From Flavobacteriales bacterium UBA7325 (GTDB lineage: Bacteria; Bacteroidota; Bacteroidia; Flavobacteriales_D; Crocinitomicaceae): a stretch of DNA of 35,604 nucleotides. A model generated the notes under the pieces. It had not been told where the DNA came from. It saw only the letters and a program-made list of their open reading frames with translations, and did no database searches. Of this stretch, positions 1 to 8,793 are shown piece after piece. The DNA is taken from contig DKPV01000048.1 in the NCBI GenBank assembly GCA_002471375.1, positions 1 to 35,604 of the forward strand. Direction: 5' to 3'. The translations under genes and the position numbers were made by a program. Position 1 is the stretch's first letter; each line of letters starts with the position of its first letter.

Positions 1-12
1 ACAAATCTACAC

Positions 13-1068
13 ATGAAAAAAATTATCATTGCTACATTTTGTCTATTGGCTTTTTGTCAGTATCAAAGTGCACAAGCCGATACTGTTGAAGCTATAATCT
101 TAAATAGTGACAGTCTTGAAGCTGGCAAACTCTACAACAGCGGAATAACGAAATTCAAAGCGAAAAATTTTGACGGGGCTCTTGCCGACTTCTCAAAAGC
201 AATTGAATTAAGAAAAGGCTTTCATAGTGCATACCTCAATCGCGGATCCGTTTACATGGAACAGAAAGATTATAGTAAAGCGATCAGTGACTACAATGTA
301 TCACTAAACGACCCCGAGAATAAGAACACTGCATATTTCCTAAGAGCACGCTGCTATATAGAGCTTGGAAGTCATGATAAAGCTGAGGGAGACTTAGGTT
401 TGGCTATTGAAGCAGACCCAACAAGTGATAAACCACATTACTACATGGGAGCCATTCAATTCGGAAAAGGTGATTACCAGGAAGCCATTAACAGTTATTC
501 GAAAGCAATCGAGCTCAATAAAACTTATGCGCATGCATACAATGACCGAGCAAGTGCCAAAAGACAGCTAGAGGATTATGCCGGAGCAATTAGCGATTAT
601 AAGAGGGCACTGATCATTGACAATTCATTGGTATTTGCACATAACAACCTTGGTAGCGCCTTGCGCCGTTCAGGAGATTTAAAAGGAGCTATAAAATCCT
701 ATTCTACTGCAATAAGTTTAGTTGGAAAAAATCATATGGCCTACAATAATCGTGGCTCAGCTAAGTATGACGATGGAGACTTTAAGGGCGCCATGCAAGA
801 TTTCACAAAGGCAATTAGTTTGAAAAAAGATTACGCTTTTGCATACAATAATCGGGCGGCTGCCAAATTCAAATTACAAGACTACAAGGGATGCATTGAT
901 GATTGCACGAAAGCGATTGATTTAAATTCAAACTATGGTTTTGCTTATTTAAATCGCGGAAATGCTAGAGAGCTTCTTCGTGATGATAGCGGTGCATGTG
1001 CAGACTGGAACAAAGCCATTGAGTTAGGAGTTAAGTCTGCACAACAACATATTGGAGATTGTAAATAA
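13..1068 (+). CDS. Secreted tetratricopeptide-repeat protein
   Basis: This is a 351-residue protein with a Sec signal peptide (residues 1-22, hydrophobic core IIIATFCLLAF, cleavage near AQA-D). The rest, about residues 36-340, is a run of roughly nine TPR units with the usual A/G/Y/A pattern, for example DYAGAISDYKRAL and DFKGAMQDFTKAI. The last unit has the ACADWNKAIELG form common at the end of Bacteroidota TPR proteins. No enzymatic domain is visible, so a scaffold role in the periplasm or at the outer membrane is inferred. The OmpA-family gene starts 12 bp after the stop, so the two are probably cotranscribed. The upstream promoter lies outside the window. The TPR assignment is firm; the partner and exact role cannot be read from sequence. 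Confidence 0.9.
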   Translation: MKKIIIATFCLLAFCQYQSAQADTVEAIILNSDSLEAGKLYNSGITKFKAKNFDGALADFSKAIELRKGFHSAYLNRGSVYMEQKDYSKAISDYNVSLNDPENKNTAYFLRARCYIELGSHDKAEGDLGLAIEADPTSDKPHYYMGAIQFGKGDYQEAINSYSKAIELNKTYAHAYNDRASAKRQLEDYAGAISDYKRALIIDNSLVFAHNNLGSALRRSGDLKGAIKSYSTAISLVGKNHMAYNNRGSAKYDDGDFKGAMQDFTKAISLKKDYAFAYNNRAAAKFKLQDYKGCIDDCTKAIDLNSNYGFAYLNRGNARELLRDDSGACADWNKAIELGVKSAQQHIGDCK

Positions 1069-1080
1069 GATACTAGGACG

Positions 1081-3156
1081 ATGAAAAATATATTACTTAT
1101 ACTATCAATCATATTCACGAGTACTGCATGGAGCCAAGATGTCCCTTTTGATAAAAGTGCTTTCGGTGATAAGAAGGATGAACTTAAAGAAGCGAAGAAA
1201 CAACTCAAAGAAGGAGATGCTCATTTTGAAATGGGAACTGTGCACTATAAAGATGCGATCCCTTTCTATGAAAAGGCCCAAACATTTAACCCGAATAACT
1301 CTGGACTAAATTACAAATTGGGGGTTTGTTACATGAGCTCAATTTACAAATACAAAGCATTGCCTTTTCTTGAAAGATCGCTCGAACTCAATGCGGCAGC
1401 AGCTCCGCCTAATTTAAACTATCATTTAGGAACTGCCTATCATCTCGACAATCAATTCGACAATGCAATCACCGCTTACAGCAAATACCAGCGAGTTGTG
1501 CAACATGATCCTTACGAATTGGAAGAAATCCGCTTAAAAATGAAGCAATGCGACAATGCTAAAAAGCTAATTAAGGAGCCTGTTCGTGTATTCGTGGACA
1601 ACTTAGGAAATAGTTTAAATACAGAGTATAATGAATATGGTGCATCAATATCAGCAGATGAATCGGTGATTGTATTTACTGCTCGTAGACCAAACTCGAC
1701 GGGCGGAAAGATTGATAAAAACTTAAACGAGAACTTCGAAGACATCTACATATCCTATAAAAATGAGAATGGAGAATGGAGCGAAGCTAAGAACGTTGGT
1801 GAACCTGTGAACACTTCAAATCATGACGCTAACTCTGGTATCTCCGCTGATGGACAGAAATTCATTATTTACCTCGGAAAGAAGAATGGAGGTGATTTAT
1901 TTGAGTCAACACTAACGGGTGATATCTGGTCAAAACCGGAATCTTTTGGGAAGCATATCAATACAGACTATCATGAATCCTCTGCTGCTTATTCTCCTGA
2001 TGGCAGGTCACTTTATTTCGTTTCAGATCGACCTGGTGGACTCGGACAGCATGATATTTATGTAGCTCAACTAGATGAGAAAGGAAAATGGGGCGAGGTA
2101 AAAAGTCTTGGGAATGTAATTAATACGAAGTATGAAGAGGAGGCCGTTTTCATGCACCCAGATGGTAAGACTCTTTACTTTAGTTCCAAAGGTCACTCAT
2201 CGATGGGAGGTTACGACATTTTCAAATCGGTATACGACGCATCGACTAAAACGTGGAGTGAACCTCAAAATCTTGGGTATCCAGTAAATACTTCCGATGA
2301 TGATATTTTCTTCGTGATTTCAGCGAGTGGTAAACATGGTTACTACACTTCAATGAATAGCGACACAAAGGGGCTTCGAGATCTATATATGATTACTTTC
2401 CTTGGAGAAGAAAAACCAATGATGCTAAATACAGAAGATGTTCTTCTTGCAAGTGTTGCAGCTCCGACAAAAGAAATCGTAATTGCTCCAACTATTGAAG
2501 TGAAAGATGCGCAATTGACAATTCTCAAAGGAACAATCTCAGACTTCTTGACGGATGAGAAATTAGAAGCTGAAATAGAGATCGTGGACAACGAAGCAAA
2601 CATGGTAATTGCAACGTTTAAATCAAATAGTAAAACAGGAAAGTACCTTGTCTCGCTACCTGCCGGTAAAAACTATGGAATCGCTGTTAAGAAGGAAGGA
2701 TATTTATTCCATTCTGAGAATTTCGATATTCCTAAAACAGCGGCGTTTCAAGAAGTTGAAAAGAACGTAAGATTGAAGAAGCTATCTGTTGGAAATAAAA
2801 TTGTCCTTCGAAATATTTTCTTCGATCTAAATAAGGCGACGCTAAGGCCTGAATCAACAACCGAGTTAAATAGACTCATTAAGCTTATGACCGATGTTCC
2901 TTCTCTTAGAATTGAGCTTGGTGGACATACCGATTCTCAAGGATCTGATTCTTACAACATGACGTTATCAGAACAACGAGCGAAAGCAGTTGTCGACTAT
3001 CTTGTTAAGAATGGAATTGCATCTGATCGACTTGAATCAAAAGGATATGGTGAGACGAAACTTGTCAATGAGTGTGAGAATGGAGTTAAGTGCAGTCCTG
3101 AACAGCATCAGCAAAATCGACGAACGGAATTCACTGTCTTAAATTTTGAGAATTAG
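1081..3156 (+). CDS. OmpA-family outer-membrane protein, PorE-like layout (TPR, PD40 propeller, CRD, OmpA)
   Basis: The 691-residue protein has a signal peptide (1-19, ending AWSQ), a TPR region (about 35-160), a PD40/WD40-like propeller (about 170-440, with blades such as AYSPDGRSLYFVSDRPGG), a carboxypeptidase-regulatory-like beta domain (about 478-565) and a C-terminal OmpA domain (about 575-690). The OmpA domain keeps the peptidoglycan-binding pattern GHTDSQG...LSEQRA (615-634) and a closing NRRTEF. Such domains tie the outer membrane to the cell wall. The order and length match PorE of the type IX secretion system, but Bacteroidota carry several paralogues with this layout, so no symbol is given. 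It probably forms an operon with the preceding TPR gene. Confidence 0.9.
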   Translation: MKNILLILSIIFTSTAWSQDVPFDKSAFGDKKDELKEAKKQLKEGDAHFEMGTVHYKDAIPFYEKAQTFNPNNSGLNYKLGVCYMSSIYKYKALPFLERSLELNAAAAPPNLNYHLGTAYHLDNQFDNAITAYSKYQRVVQHDPYELEEIRLKMKQCDNAKKLIKEPVRVFVDNLGNSLNTEYNEYGASISADESVIVFTARRPNSTGGKIDKNLNENFEDIYISYKNENGEWSEAKNVGEPVNTSNHDANSGISADGQKFIIYLGKKNGGDLFESTLTGDIWSKPESFGKHINTDYHESSAAYSPDGRSLYFVSDRPGGLGQHDIYVAQLDEKGKWGEVKSLGNVINTKYEEEAVFMHPDGKTLYFSSKGHSSMGGYDIFKSVYDASTKTWSEPQNLGYPVNTSDDDIFFVISASGKHGYYTSMNSDTKGLRDLYMITFLGEEKPMMLNTEDVLLASVAAPTKEIVIAPTIEVKDAQLTILKGTISDFLTDEKLEAEIEIVDNEANMVIATFKSNSKTGKYLVSLPAGKNYGIAVKKEGYLFHSENFDIPKTAAFQEVEKNVRLKKLSVGNKIVLRNIFFDLNKATLRPESTTELNRLIKLMTDVPSLRIELGGHTDSQGSDSYNMTLSEQRAKAVVDYLVKNGIASDRLESKGYGETKLVNECENGVKCSPEQHQQNRRTEFTVLNFEN

Positions 3157-3235
3157 TCAATTTAGAGGATTACGCCGACGTTACTTTGATGAATTATCCT
3201 ATGAAAAGGATACTGATAATTTACATGTACCCTGT

Positions 3236-4501
3236 ATGATGATTTTTCGAAGCTTTCTGGTGACGCTTATACTGCTTGCAAGTAGGACTCAAGCAAAGGC
3301 CTGTAGCATGTAAAAAATTACGGAGAGCAACAAAACATTTGTTGGGACCAATGAGGATGCTTGGCGCACCGACTCTCAGCTATGGTTTGAAAATGGAAAA
3401 GGGAAAGAGTACGGAGCATGCTATACTGGATCAAGAAAAAATAGACCTAATTCATTCGCCGCTCAATCAGGAATGAATGATCAGGGCTTGGTCTTTTCAC
3501 GACTTGCATCTTACCATCCACTCAAAGAAAACTGAAATTCAACGAACCTCGAATCCATCGAAAATGGAGACGACTTTATCAAACAGGTGCTGCATCATTG
3601 TAAAATGTTGGAGGAAGTTCACGAGCACTTCTCAAAATATGATCATAGCATCTTCCTAGAGGATGTATTCATATTCATCGATGCTTCAGAAAGGTATTTA
3701 ATTGTAGAACCGTATTCCTTGAAAATTGGTGACAATGCGAACTATGTATTGTCGAATTTTTGTCCTTCAATAACCGATGAAAAAAAGCGAAGAGAACTTG
3801 ATAGATATAAATCAGGCAGCGAGTTTCTTCAGAAGGGAGCTAAGGCAAACCGAGCGTATTGCGCGGCAATGTCTGATACCATGCATATCTGTAGGGATAA
3901 AATCGGTGATGGTACGCTACTAAAAGGAATTTGGGATGCATCTACATTAGAAGTGACTTTCTACTTCTACCATAATTATACCATTGGGAAGCCATTCAAA
4001 TTGGAAGATGAATTAGCAAAAGGAGACCACTCGATCGACATTAAAACACTCTTCCCAAAAAATCCTTAGTTTGAAAAATTGAAAACTTACATCGCACCCT
4101 TTAATACCCCATAGATTAGAATAACACTGGCAATTTTAGGCTTCTTTTACCTTGTATCTGCTCTATACTTTGCTTCATCGGCTATCCGCATTAAGTCGCA
4201 AGAAATGTGCGGTTTTAGACTATTGCTAGCCCTGTTTTCTTAAATGTATGCACTAGCGACCAATATCGACATCTATTACTTCTCAGCACCATTTACCCAC
4301 TTCAACTCAATATTGATTAGTCTAACATCCTACATTCCATTCTTACTGTTCATCGCTGTAATCCCAATTATTATAGGATACTAACGAATAATTAAAGAGA
4401 AAAGAAGGAACTTATTTTTGAAGCTCATACTCACTCTGAACATGAGTTCATACGTCATCCTCCTAGTATGTTTTCGCTATTGGGGGCATTACGGGATTTA
4501 A
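3236..4501 (+). pseudogene. Broken gene for a secreted Ntn-hydrolase (C45/choloylglycine-hydrolase-like) with a membrane tail
   Basis: One reading frame from ATG 3236 to TAA 4499-4501 (421 codons) encodes a recognisable protein but is cut by six stops: TAA 3311, TGA 3533, TAG 4067, TAG 4112, TAA 4241 and TAA 4382. It begins with a signal peptide ending QAKA, directly followed by Cys, as expected for an N-terminal nucleophile hydrolase. Then come ITESNKTFVGTNEDAWR and FAAQSGMNDQGLVFSRL, typical of the linear-amide C-N hydrolase/acyltransferase superfamily. After about codon 280 the same frame gives three hydrophobic segments (ILGFFYLVSALYF; ISLTSYIPFLLFIAVIPIII; SSYVILLVCF), as I recall for full-length Bacteroidota relatives. 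No frameshift is needed anywhere. The bases 3157-3235 hold only a weak 6-bp hairpin. The substrate is unknown. A decayed gene is by far the likeliest reading. Confidence 0.8.
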
Positions 4502-4505
4502 GAAA

Positions 4506-6935
4506 CTACCTTACTAGAAAAACGGCGTTTGCGAAGAACAATTTCCCATTTTCCCAGAAACCTCTAAAAATTGGATTATCTACCATATAGACAATGCTAC
4601 CTCGGCCTATTTCGTCTACTCCGAAAACAAGACTTTTAGCTTGACGATCTTTTGCCTCGCTTCCAACGAATCCTGATTCAGCTTCTGCACCTTCATCGAT
4701 GTAGGCAACATTTGCACCATCCATCAGCCAGTTATATGCAGTGCTCGTTTCGCGCAGCGTGAAGTATGAATCCGAATATCCAAAAGCAAGCGGATGACTC
4801 TCGTCCAATTTACACTTAAAGATTGCTCCCAAAACATCATACTTGATGTACTCTCGTGATTGAGCATCGTATGGAATATGTGCGTTGGCATAATCATCTT
4901 CTTCCTCGTCTCCTCCATCTCCTTTGGATTCCAGTTGAAACTCATCGTCGGAGCTAAATGAATAGAGCGCACTTCCAATTGCGATTACCTTGCCGCCCTT
5001 TCTCACCCAATTAGTGAGTTCACCCATAGACAGATCAAACCCTGAACTTGGTACAATTAATACATCCAACTGATCTAATGTGGACGCTGACAAATTATCA
5101 TCATCAACTAATGTCAATGGGTATCCTAAATCCTCTTCAAAGTAATGCCATACATCACCGACACGTTCAGGTCGACCATTTTTAGTTAGCAATCCGACTT
5201 TTACCATTGGGATTTGACGAACACTACTCGAACCAAAATCACGGCCTGAATCAACCATTCCCGTCATAGTAGTAGAATAAGTAATATCGATTTCTTTACA
5301 TATTCCAGGAATCAACGAGCGCAAATCTAGCTCTTCATTATCACCCTTGACTATAATTAGTGTCCCTGGATCATATGTTGACTCTCCTATTGTAAATTCT
5401 TTCTCTGCAAATCTCACTTCCACTCCTTCTTGCAATAACATTGCTAACGCCTGCGCTCCTGAAATGCTATTCCATGGAATCATGTATGCATAGACATCAC
5501 GTGGAATTGTTGGCCGTTCTACCTTGTCAAATGCTCCATCTGATCCACTCACTAGTGATTTTGAGGCAATACAATCCAGGCCATATGCATAAATCAAAGA
5601 CCAAGCTGTAATATCATAGGTTAAGGAATCGGTGAGTTTAGTATCTGGTTCAAAAAGTACATTTACCAACGTACCCTTTTTCTGATTTGTCGAAATTATT
5701 AGATGATCCTTAGATACAGTAGTTGATCCATTCTCACCTCTTGCAAAATCGAAGCCACTTGCCTTTCCTCCGTTACCAAATGAATACTGTACATCATGTA
5801 AATCCATCAATGCGATCAAAGCTTTTAACTTATCTATGTTACCCGAAATCACGTACGAAGAATAGGTATAGTCCTTACTTTTTACAAAATCCTGATACTC
5901 ACTTATCAACTTCTCGGCATTCAACGAAGCGAATTCCACCGTTGATAATCCAACTGTATAATGATGTAATACCCTATCCTTTAATGTTAGGATTGAGCCG
6001 TTATTCAACTCTATTCCGAGCCCTGCATAACCACTCCCTCCTTGCTCGTAAGTAACACCAATAGCACCATTAAATGTTGGGTAAGTATCACCAAATCCGG
6101 GATAGAGCAAGTCAAAATCCTCGTTCGTGAAATACTTCCATCCTGCTCGATCAAAATACTTGGCATGATTACGCCCTAGTTCTGTTTGGTACTCCAACTG
6201 CCAATCAGTTATAGCCTCATGGAATGGTGCTACTGCAGGTGCGAAATAATAAGGACTGTTCGCTCCCATTTCGTGGAAATCTGCATGCATATGAGGCATC
6301 CACTTATTATACAAGACAATCCTTTGCTGTGTTTCTACTTGTGTCAACCATGCCCAATCTCTATTTAGATCGTAGAGATAATGATTGAATCTTCCTGAGG
6401 GCCAAGGTTCATCGTGTTCCGCGCTAATTCCGTTTGTATTGAGTTGCGAAGTCATGTATTGATTGTACCAATTCACATATCGATCCCTTCCATCAGGATT
6501 TAAGCAAGGATCCATAATCACAACAGTATTGTCTAACCATTCCTGATGTCCAATTATTAAATCATAGAGGGTTTGCATGGCTGCTTCGGTTCCTGAACTT
6601 TCATTTCCATGTACGTTGTAACTCAACCAAACTACAGCAACCTCCTCGTTCTCACCTAATTCGTGCTTTCGCATAATTTCGTCCAAGTTGGACATGTTCT
6701 CACTCGACGAAACAATGGCGGTAATGAGTTTTCTATTCTCGTCTGTTCTTCCGTACTCGCTAACAGTGACCATATCACTTCTCTCTCCGACGTACTCAAA
6801 GTAATCCACTACCTGATGATGTCGAGAGAAATAACTTCCAAGATCGTATCCGAGAAAATCAGATGGTGTTTGGAGCTGCGCAACCAACGAAAATGAAGTG
6901 ACAAGAGTAAATAAAACGAATATTAATCTCAACAT
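4506..6935 (-). CDS. Secreted M14-family zinc carboxypeptidase
   Basis: This 809-residue protein has a signal peptide (1-19, ending SLVAQ) and an M14 peptidase domain in the N-terminal half. Zinc ligands fit H109 and E112 of HGNE, and H221 of ADFHEMG; the LNPDGRDR motif (145-152) and the VTYEQGGSG stretch carrying the likely catalytic Glu are present. About residues 570-809 look like a class I glutamine-amidotransferase-like Rossmann fold (VGLLTKNGRPERVGDVWHYF, LDVLIVPSSGFD). This composite architecture is common for large secreted M14 proteins of Bacteroidota. It should hydrolyse peptides in the periplasm or outside the cell. It stands alone, divergent from lemA, with a TAnnTTTG box 21 bp before its start. 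Confidence 0.92.
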   Translation of the reverse strand: MLRLIFVLFTLVTSFSLVAQLQTPSDFLGYDLGSYFSRHHQVVDYFEYVGERSDMVTVSEYGRTDENRKLITAIVSSSENMSNLDEIMRKHELGENEEVAVVWLSYNVHGNESSGTEAAMQTLYDLIIGHQEWLDNTVVIMDPCLNPDGRDRYVNWYNQYMTSQLNTNGISAEHDEPWPSGRFNHYLYDLNRDWAWLTQVETQQRIVLYNKWMPHMHADFHEMGANSPYYFAPAVAPFHEAITDWQLEYQTELGRNHAKYFDRAGWKYFTNEDFDLLYPGFGDTYPTFNGAIGVTYEQGGSGYAGLGIELNNGSILTLKDRVLHHYTVGLSTVEFASLNAEKLISEYQDFVKSKDYTYSSYVISGNIDKLKALIALMDLHDVQYSFGNGGKASGFDFARGENGSTTVSKDHLIISTNQKKGTLVNVLFEPDTKLTDSLTYDITAWSLIYAYGLDCIASKSLVSGSDGAFDKVERPTIPRDVYAYMIPWNSISGAQALAMLLQEGVEVRFAEKEFTIGESTYDPGTLIIVKGDNEELDLRSLIPGICKEIDITYSTTMTGMVDSGRDFGSSSVRQIPMVKVGLLTKNGRPERVGDVWHYFEEDLGYPLTLVDDDNLSASTLDQLDVLIVPSSGFDLSMGELTNWVRKGGKVIAIGSALYSFSSDDEFQLESKGDGGDEEEDDYANAHIPYDAQSREYIKYDVLGAIFKCKLDESHPLAFGYSDSYFTLRETSTAYNWLMDGANVAYIDEGAEAESGFVGSEAKDRQAKSLVFGVDEIGRGSIVYMVDNPIFRGFWENGKLFFANAVFLVR

Positions 6936-6955
6936 AGAATATAGATTTATGTACC

Positions 6956-6963
6956 CAAAACTA
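6956..6963 (-). promoter_or_regulatory. Bacteroidota -7 box for the M14 peptidase gene
   Basis: Read on the minus strand the site is TAGTTTTG, an exact TAnnTTTG match, lying 20 bp upstream of the ATG at 6935. No good TTTG -33 element is found at the usual distance, so this is a partial promoter call. Confidence 0.45.
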
Positions 6964-7112
6964 ACATTTCCGAAGGTCTAATCATAGTGAATCAAACAAT
7001 CCAGAAGTGAAAAAGGTGATTTATTCGACGAAGATCCCTTTTTAGCATCTGTTGGCAATCACCTGTCACCTAAATGTGTATATTTAACTGAAATCAAAAT
7101 GAAAGGAAAATT

Positions 7113-7676
7113 ATGATAGGATTATGGGTAGTGTTAGGAATTGTTGTGGTTCTTATCATTTGGTATGTAGTAGCGAACAATAAATTAGTTGCTTTAAAGA
7201 ACAACCGTGAAAATGCATTTGCTGATATAGATGTTCAACTTAAGCAACGTCACGACTTAATCCCTCAATTAATTGGAGCCGTTAAAGGATATATGGATCA
7301 CGAAAAAGAGATCCTTACTCGAGTTACTGAAGCCAGATCTGGTGCAATGAATGCGAAATCGATTAACGATAAAGTCAGCGCAGAAAATGAATTAGGAGCA
7401 GCAATGGGAGCCTTTAATATCCAAGTAGAGGCATATCCGGATTTAAAAGCAAGCGCGAACTTCATGCAACTTCAAACAGAAATTTCTGACATCGAAAATA
7501 AACTTGCAGCCGTTCGAAGGTTCTTTAACTCTGCAACAAAAGAATTGAATACTGCCATTGAATCTATTCCATCCAACATCGTTGCTGGAATGAAAAAGAT
7601 GACAGTGCAGCCAATGTTTGATCTCGGTAGAGAAACACGTGCGAAAATGGACGTTGCTCCAGAAATTAAATTCTGA
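7113..7676 (+). CDS. lemA: LemA family protein
   Basis: The 187-residue protein has one N-terminal membrane segment (about 2-20, IGLWVVLGIVVVLIIWYVV) and the LemA helical domain, recognised by KNNRENAFADIDVQLKQRHD and LIPQLIGAVKGYM near the start of the domain. A short AAGGA-type ribosome-binding site precedes the ATG. The M48 protease gene follows after 15 bp; LemA with an M48/HtpX-like protease is a recurrent bacterial pairing. LemA is held to be membrane-anchored with a cytoplasmic or periplasmic helical domain, but its biochemical role is unsettled. A near-consensus -7 box (TATATTTA, 7079-7086) lies upstream. Confidence 0.93.
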   Translation: MIGLWVVLGIVVVLIIWYVVANNKLVALKNNRENAFADIDVQLKQRHDLIPQLIGAVKGYMDHEKEILTRVTEARSGAMNAKSINDKVSAENELGAAMGAFNIQVEAYPDLKASANFMQLQTEISDIENKLAAVRRFFNSATKELNTAIESIPSNIVAGMKKMTVQPMFDLGRETRAKMDVAPEIKF

Positions 7677-7691
7677 TTCTAAGGGGTCTCA

Positions 7692-8621
7692 ATGAAATAT
7701 ATCGGATTACAAAGCCAAATTAATCGAAATAATTTTCGATCCATTCTTGTGCTGTTAGCATTTCCGGCAGTCATTCTGCTTGGGGTGTATATTTTCTTCA
7801 GCTTTTTATACTATCCGTACTATCAAGTTGCGAACTGGTACTTCCTTTTCTACTTACCATGGATAGCAGGTGGTGTTGCCATTTGGTTTCTAATTGCCTA
7901 CAAATTCCATTCATCACTTATTAGACTTTCTACCAAATCAACCACACTGAATAGAAAGGAGAACATGCGCGTTTACAACCTGACAGAAAACTTATGTATT
8001 TCCGTTGGAATGAAGATGCCAAAGCTTCATGTAATCCAATCTGATGCGCTTAATGCGTATGCTTCAGGACTTAATGAAAAGACATATGCAGTGACGCTAA
8101 CTACGGGCATAATCGATCGTCTCACAGATAAAGAGCTTGAAGGGGTTATTGCACATGAGCTATCCCACATACGTAACAAAGACGTTAGGCTATTGATCAT
8201 TTCCATCATATTCGTAGGAATATTAGGTTTCTTGGTTCAATTACTTTTCCGATCATTACTCTATGGTGGTTCTGGAAGAAGAAAAGACAGTAAAATTGAC
8301 GGTAGAGTGATGCTTGTGGCCCTTGCCATTGGTGTCGTCGTCTATATGTTGACCATCCTATTCAAATTTGCACTTTCACGGAAGAGAGAATATCTTGCCG
8401 ATGCTAGTGCCGTTGAAATGACTAAAGACCCGATTGCAATGGCATCCGCACTTCGGAAAATTTCTACTAATCATGAATTAGATGTCAAAAGTGCCGATGT
8501 AAAACAAATGTTCATTGCGAACGGCAAGTCCAAAAGAAAGAATTTATTCAACAAATTGGCTGGACTTTTTGCTACACACCCACCTATCGATAAGCGAATA
8601 GCAGTCCTTGAACAGATGTAG
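7692..8621 (+). CDS. M48-family (HtpX-like) membrane zinc metalloprotease
   Basis: The 309-residue protein has two N-terminal membrane segments (about 18-37 and 48-70), the zinc-binding HELSH motif (155-159) and the third ligand Glu in SRKREYLADASA (E233). Two more hydrophobic segments lie between (about 167-187 and 206-226). The closing LFATHPPIDKRIAVLE stretch is typical of HtpX-like proteases. The active site should face the cytoplasm and degrade damaged membrane proteins, as known for HtpX. The gene sits 15 bp after lemA and is probably cotranscribed. Calling it htpX itself is not justified, since several M48 subfamilies share these motifs. Confidence 0.92.
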   Translation: MKYIGLQSQINRNNFRSILVLLAFPAVILLGVYIFFSFLYYPYYQVANWYFLFYLPWIAGGVAIWFLIAYKFHSSLIRLSTKSTTLNRKENMRVYNLTENLCISVGMKMPKLHVIQSDALNAYASGLNEKTYAVTLTTGIIDRLTDKELEGVIAHELSHIRNKDVRLLIISIIFVGILGFLVQLLFRSLLYGGSGRRKDSKIDGRVMLVALAIGVVVYMLTILFKFALSRKREYLADASAVEMTKDPIAMASALRKISTNHELDVKSADVKQMFIANGKSKRKNLFNKLAGLFATHPPIDKRIAVLEQM

Positions 8622-8676
8622 CATGATGCGCACGTGATAATCTAATTCACTTTAATTCTCAATATTTTCGGAACAG

Positions 8677-8696
8677 TGTCATACATCTGTATGACA
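8677..8696. promoter_or_regulatory. Perfect palindrome, candidate operator of the sulfate-assimilation operon
   Basis: The sequence is TGTCATAC, a 4-base centre ATCT, then GTATGACA: a perfect 8-bp inverted repeat. No T-run follows, so it is not a Rho-independent terminator for the M48 gene. It lies about 70 bp upstream of the -7 box of the DUF2061-cysHDN operon, which suits a dimeric transcription factor. The factor is not identifiable from this window. Confidence 0.5.
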
Positions 8697-8712
8697 GTCT
8701 ACATAACACTTT

Positions 8713-8748
8713 TAGGGTATTATTCCTTTTAACAACATCTTTACCCTA
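8713..8748. repeat. Inverted repeat TAGGGTA / TACCCTA upstream of the cys operon
   Basis: TAGGGTA (8713-8719) and TACCCTA (8742-8748) form 7-bp arms around a 22-base spacer, ending 19 bp before the -7 box of the operon. It could be a second regulator site covering the -33 region; a chance repeat is also possible. Confidence 0.3.
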
Positions 8749-8767
8749 CTAAATCGATAGGTTATAT

Positions 8768-8775
8768 TATATTTG
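8768..8775 (+). promoter_or_regulatory. Bacteroidota -7 box for the sulfate-assimilation operon
   Basis: TATATTTG matches TAnnTTTG exactly and lies 18 bp before ATG 8794. It overlaps the TTG codon at 8773 that would otherwise extend the DUF2061 reading frame, which argues for translation from 8794. The -33 element is weak. Confidence 0.55.
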
Positions 8776-8793
8776 TCGCGAAATAATGAATCA

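Noticed and set aside
3195..3212. Hairpin TATCCT/AGGATA as terminator of the OmpA gene
   Set aside because: The stem has only 6 weak pairs and no T-run follows.
3276..3659. Two short plus-strand frames (66 and 60 codons)
   Set aside because: They run out of phase with the decayed Ntn-hydrolase frame, which explains the stretch better.
3587..4069. 160-codon frame as an independent small gene
   Set aside because: It is the middle part of the broken hydrolase between the TGA at 3533 and the TAG at 4067, with no own start signal.
8677..8696. Palindrome as terminator of the lemA-M48 unit
   Set aside because: The stem is AT-rich, only 8 bp, and not followed by a T-run on either strand.
8773..8793. 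TTG start that would lengthen the DUF2061 protein by seven residues
   Set aside because: The TTG is part of the -7 promoter box, so it would not be in the message.
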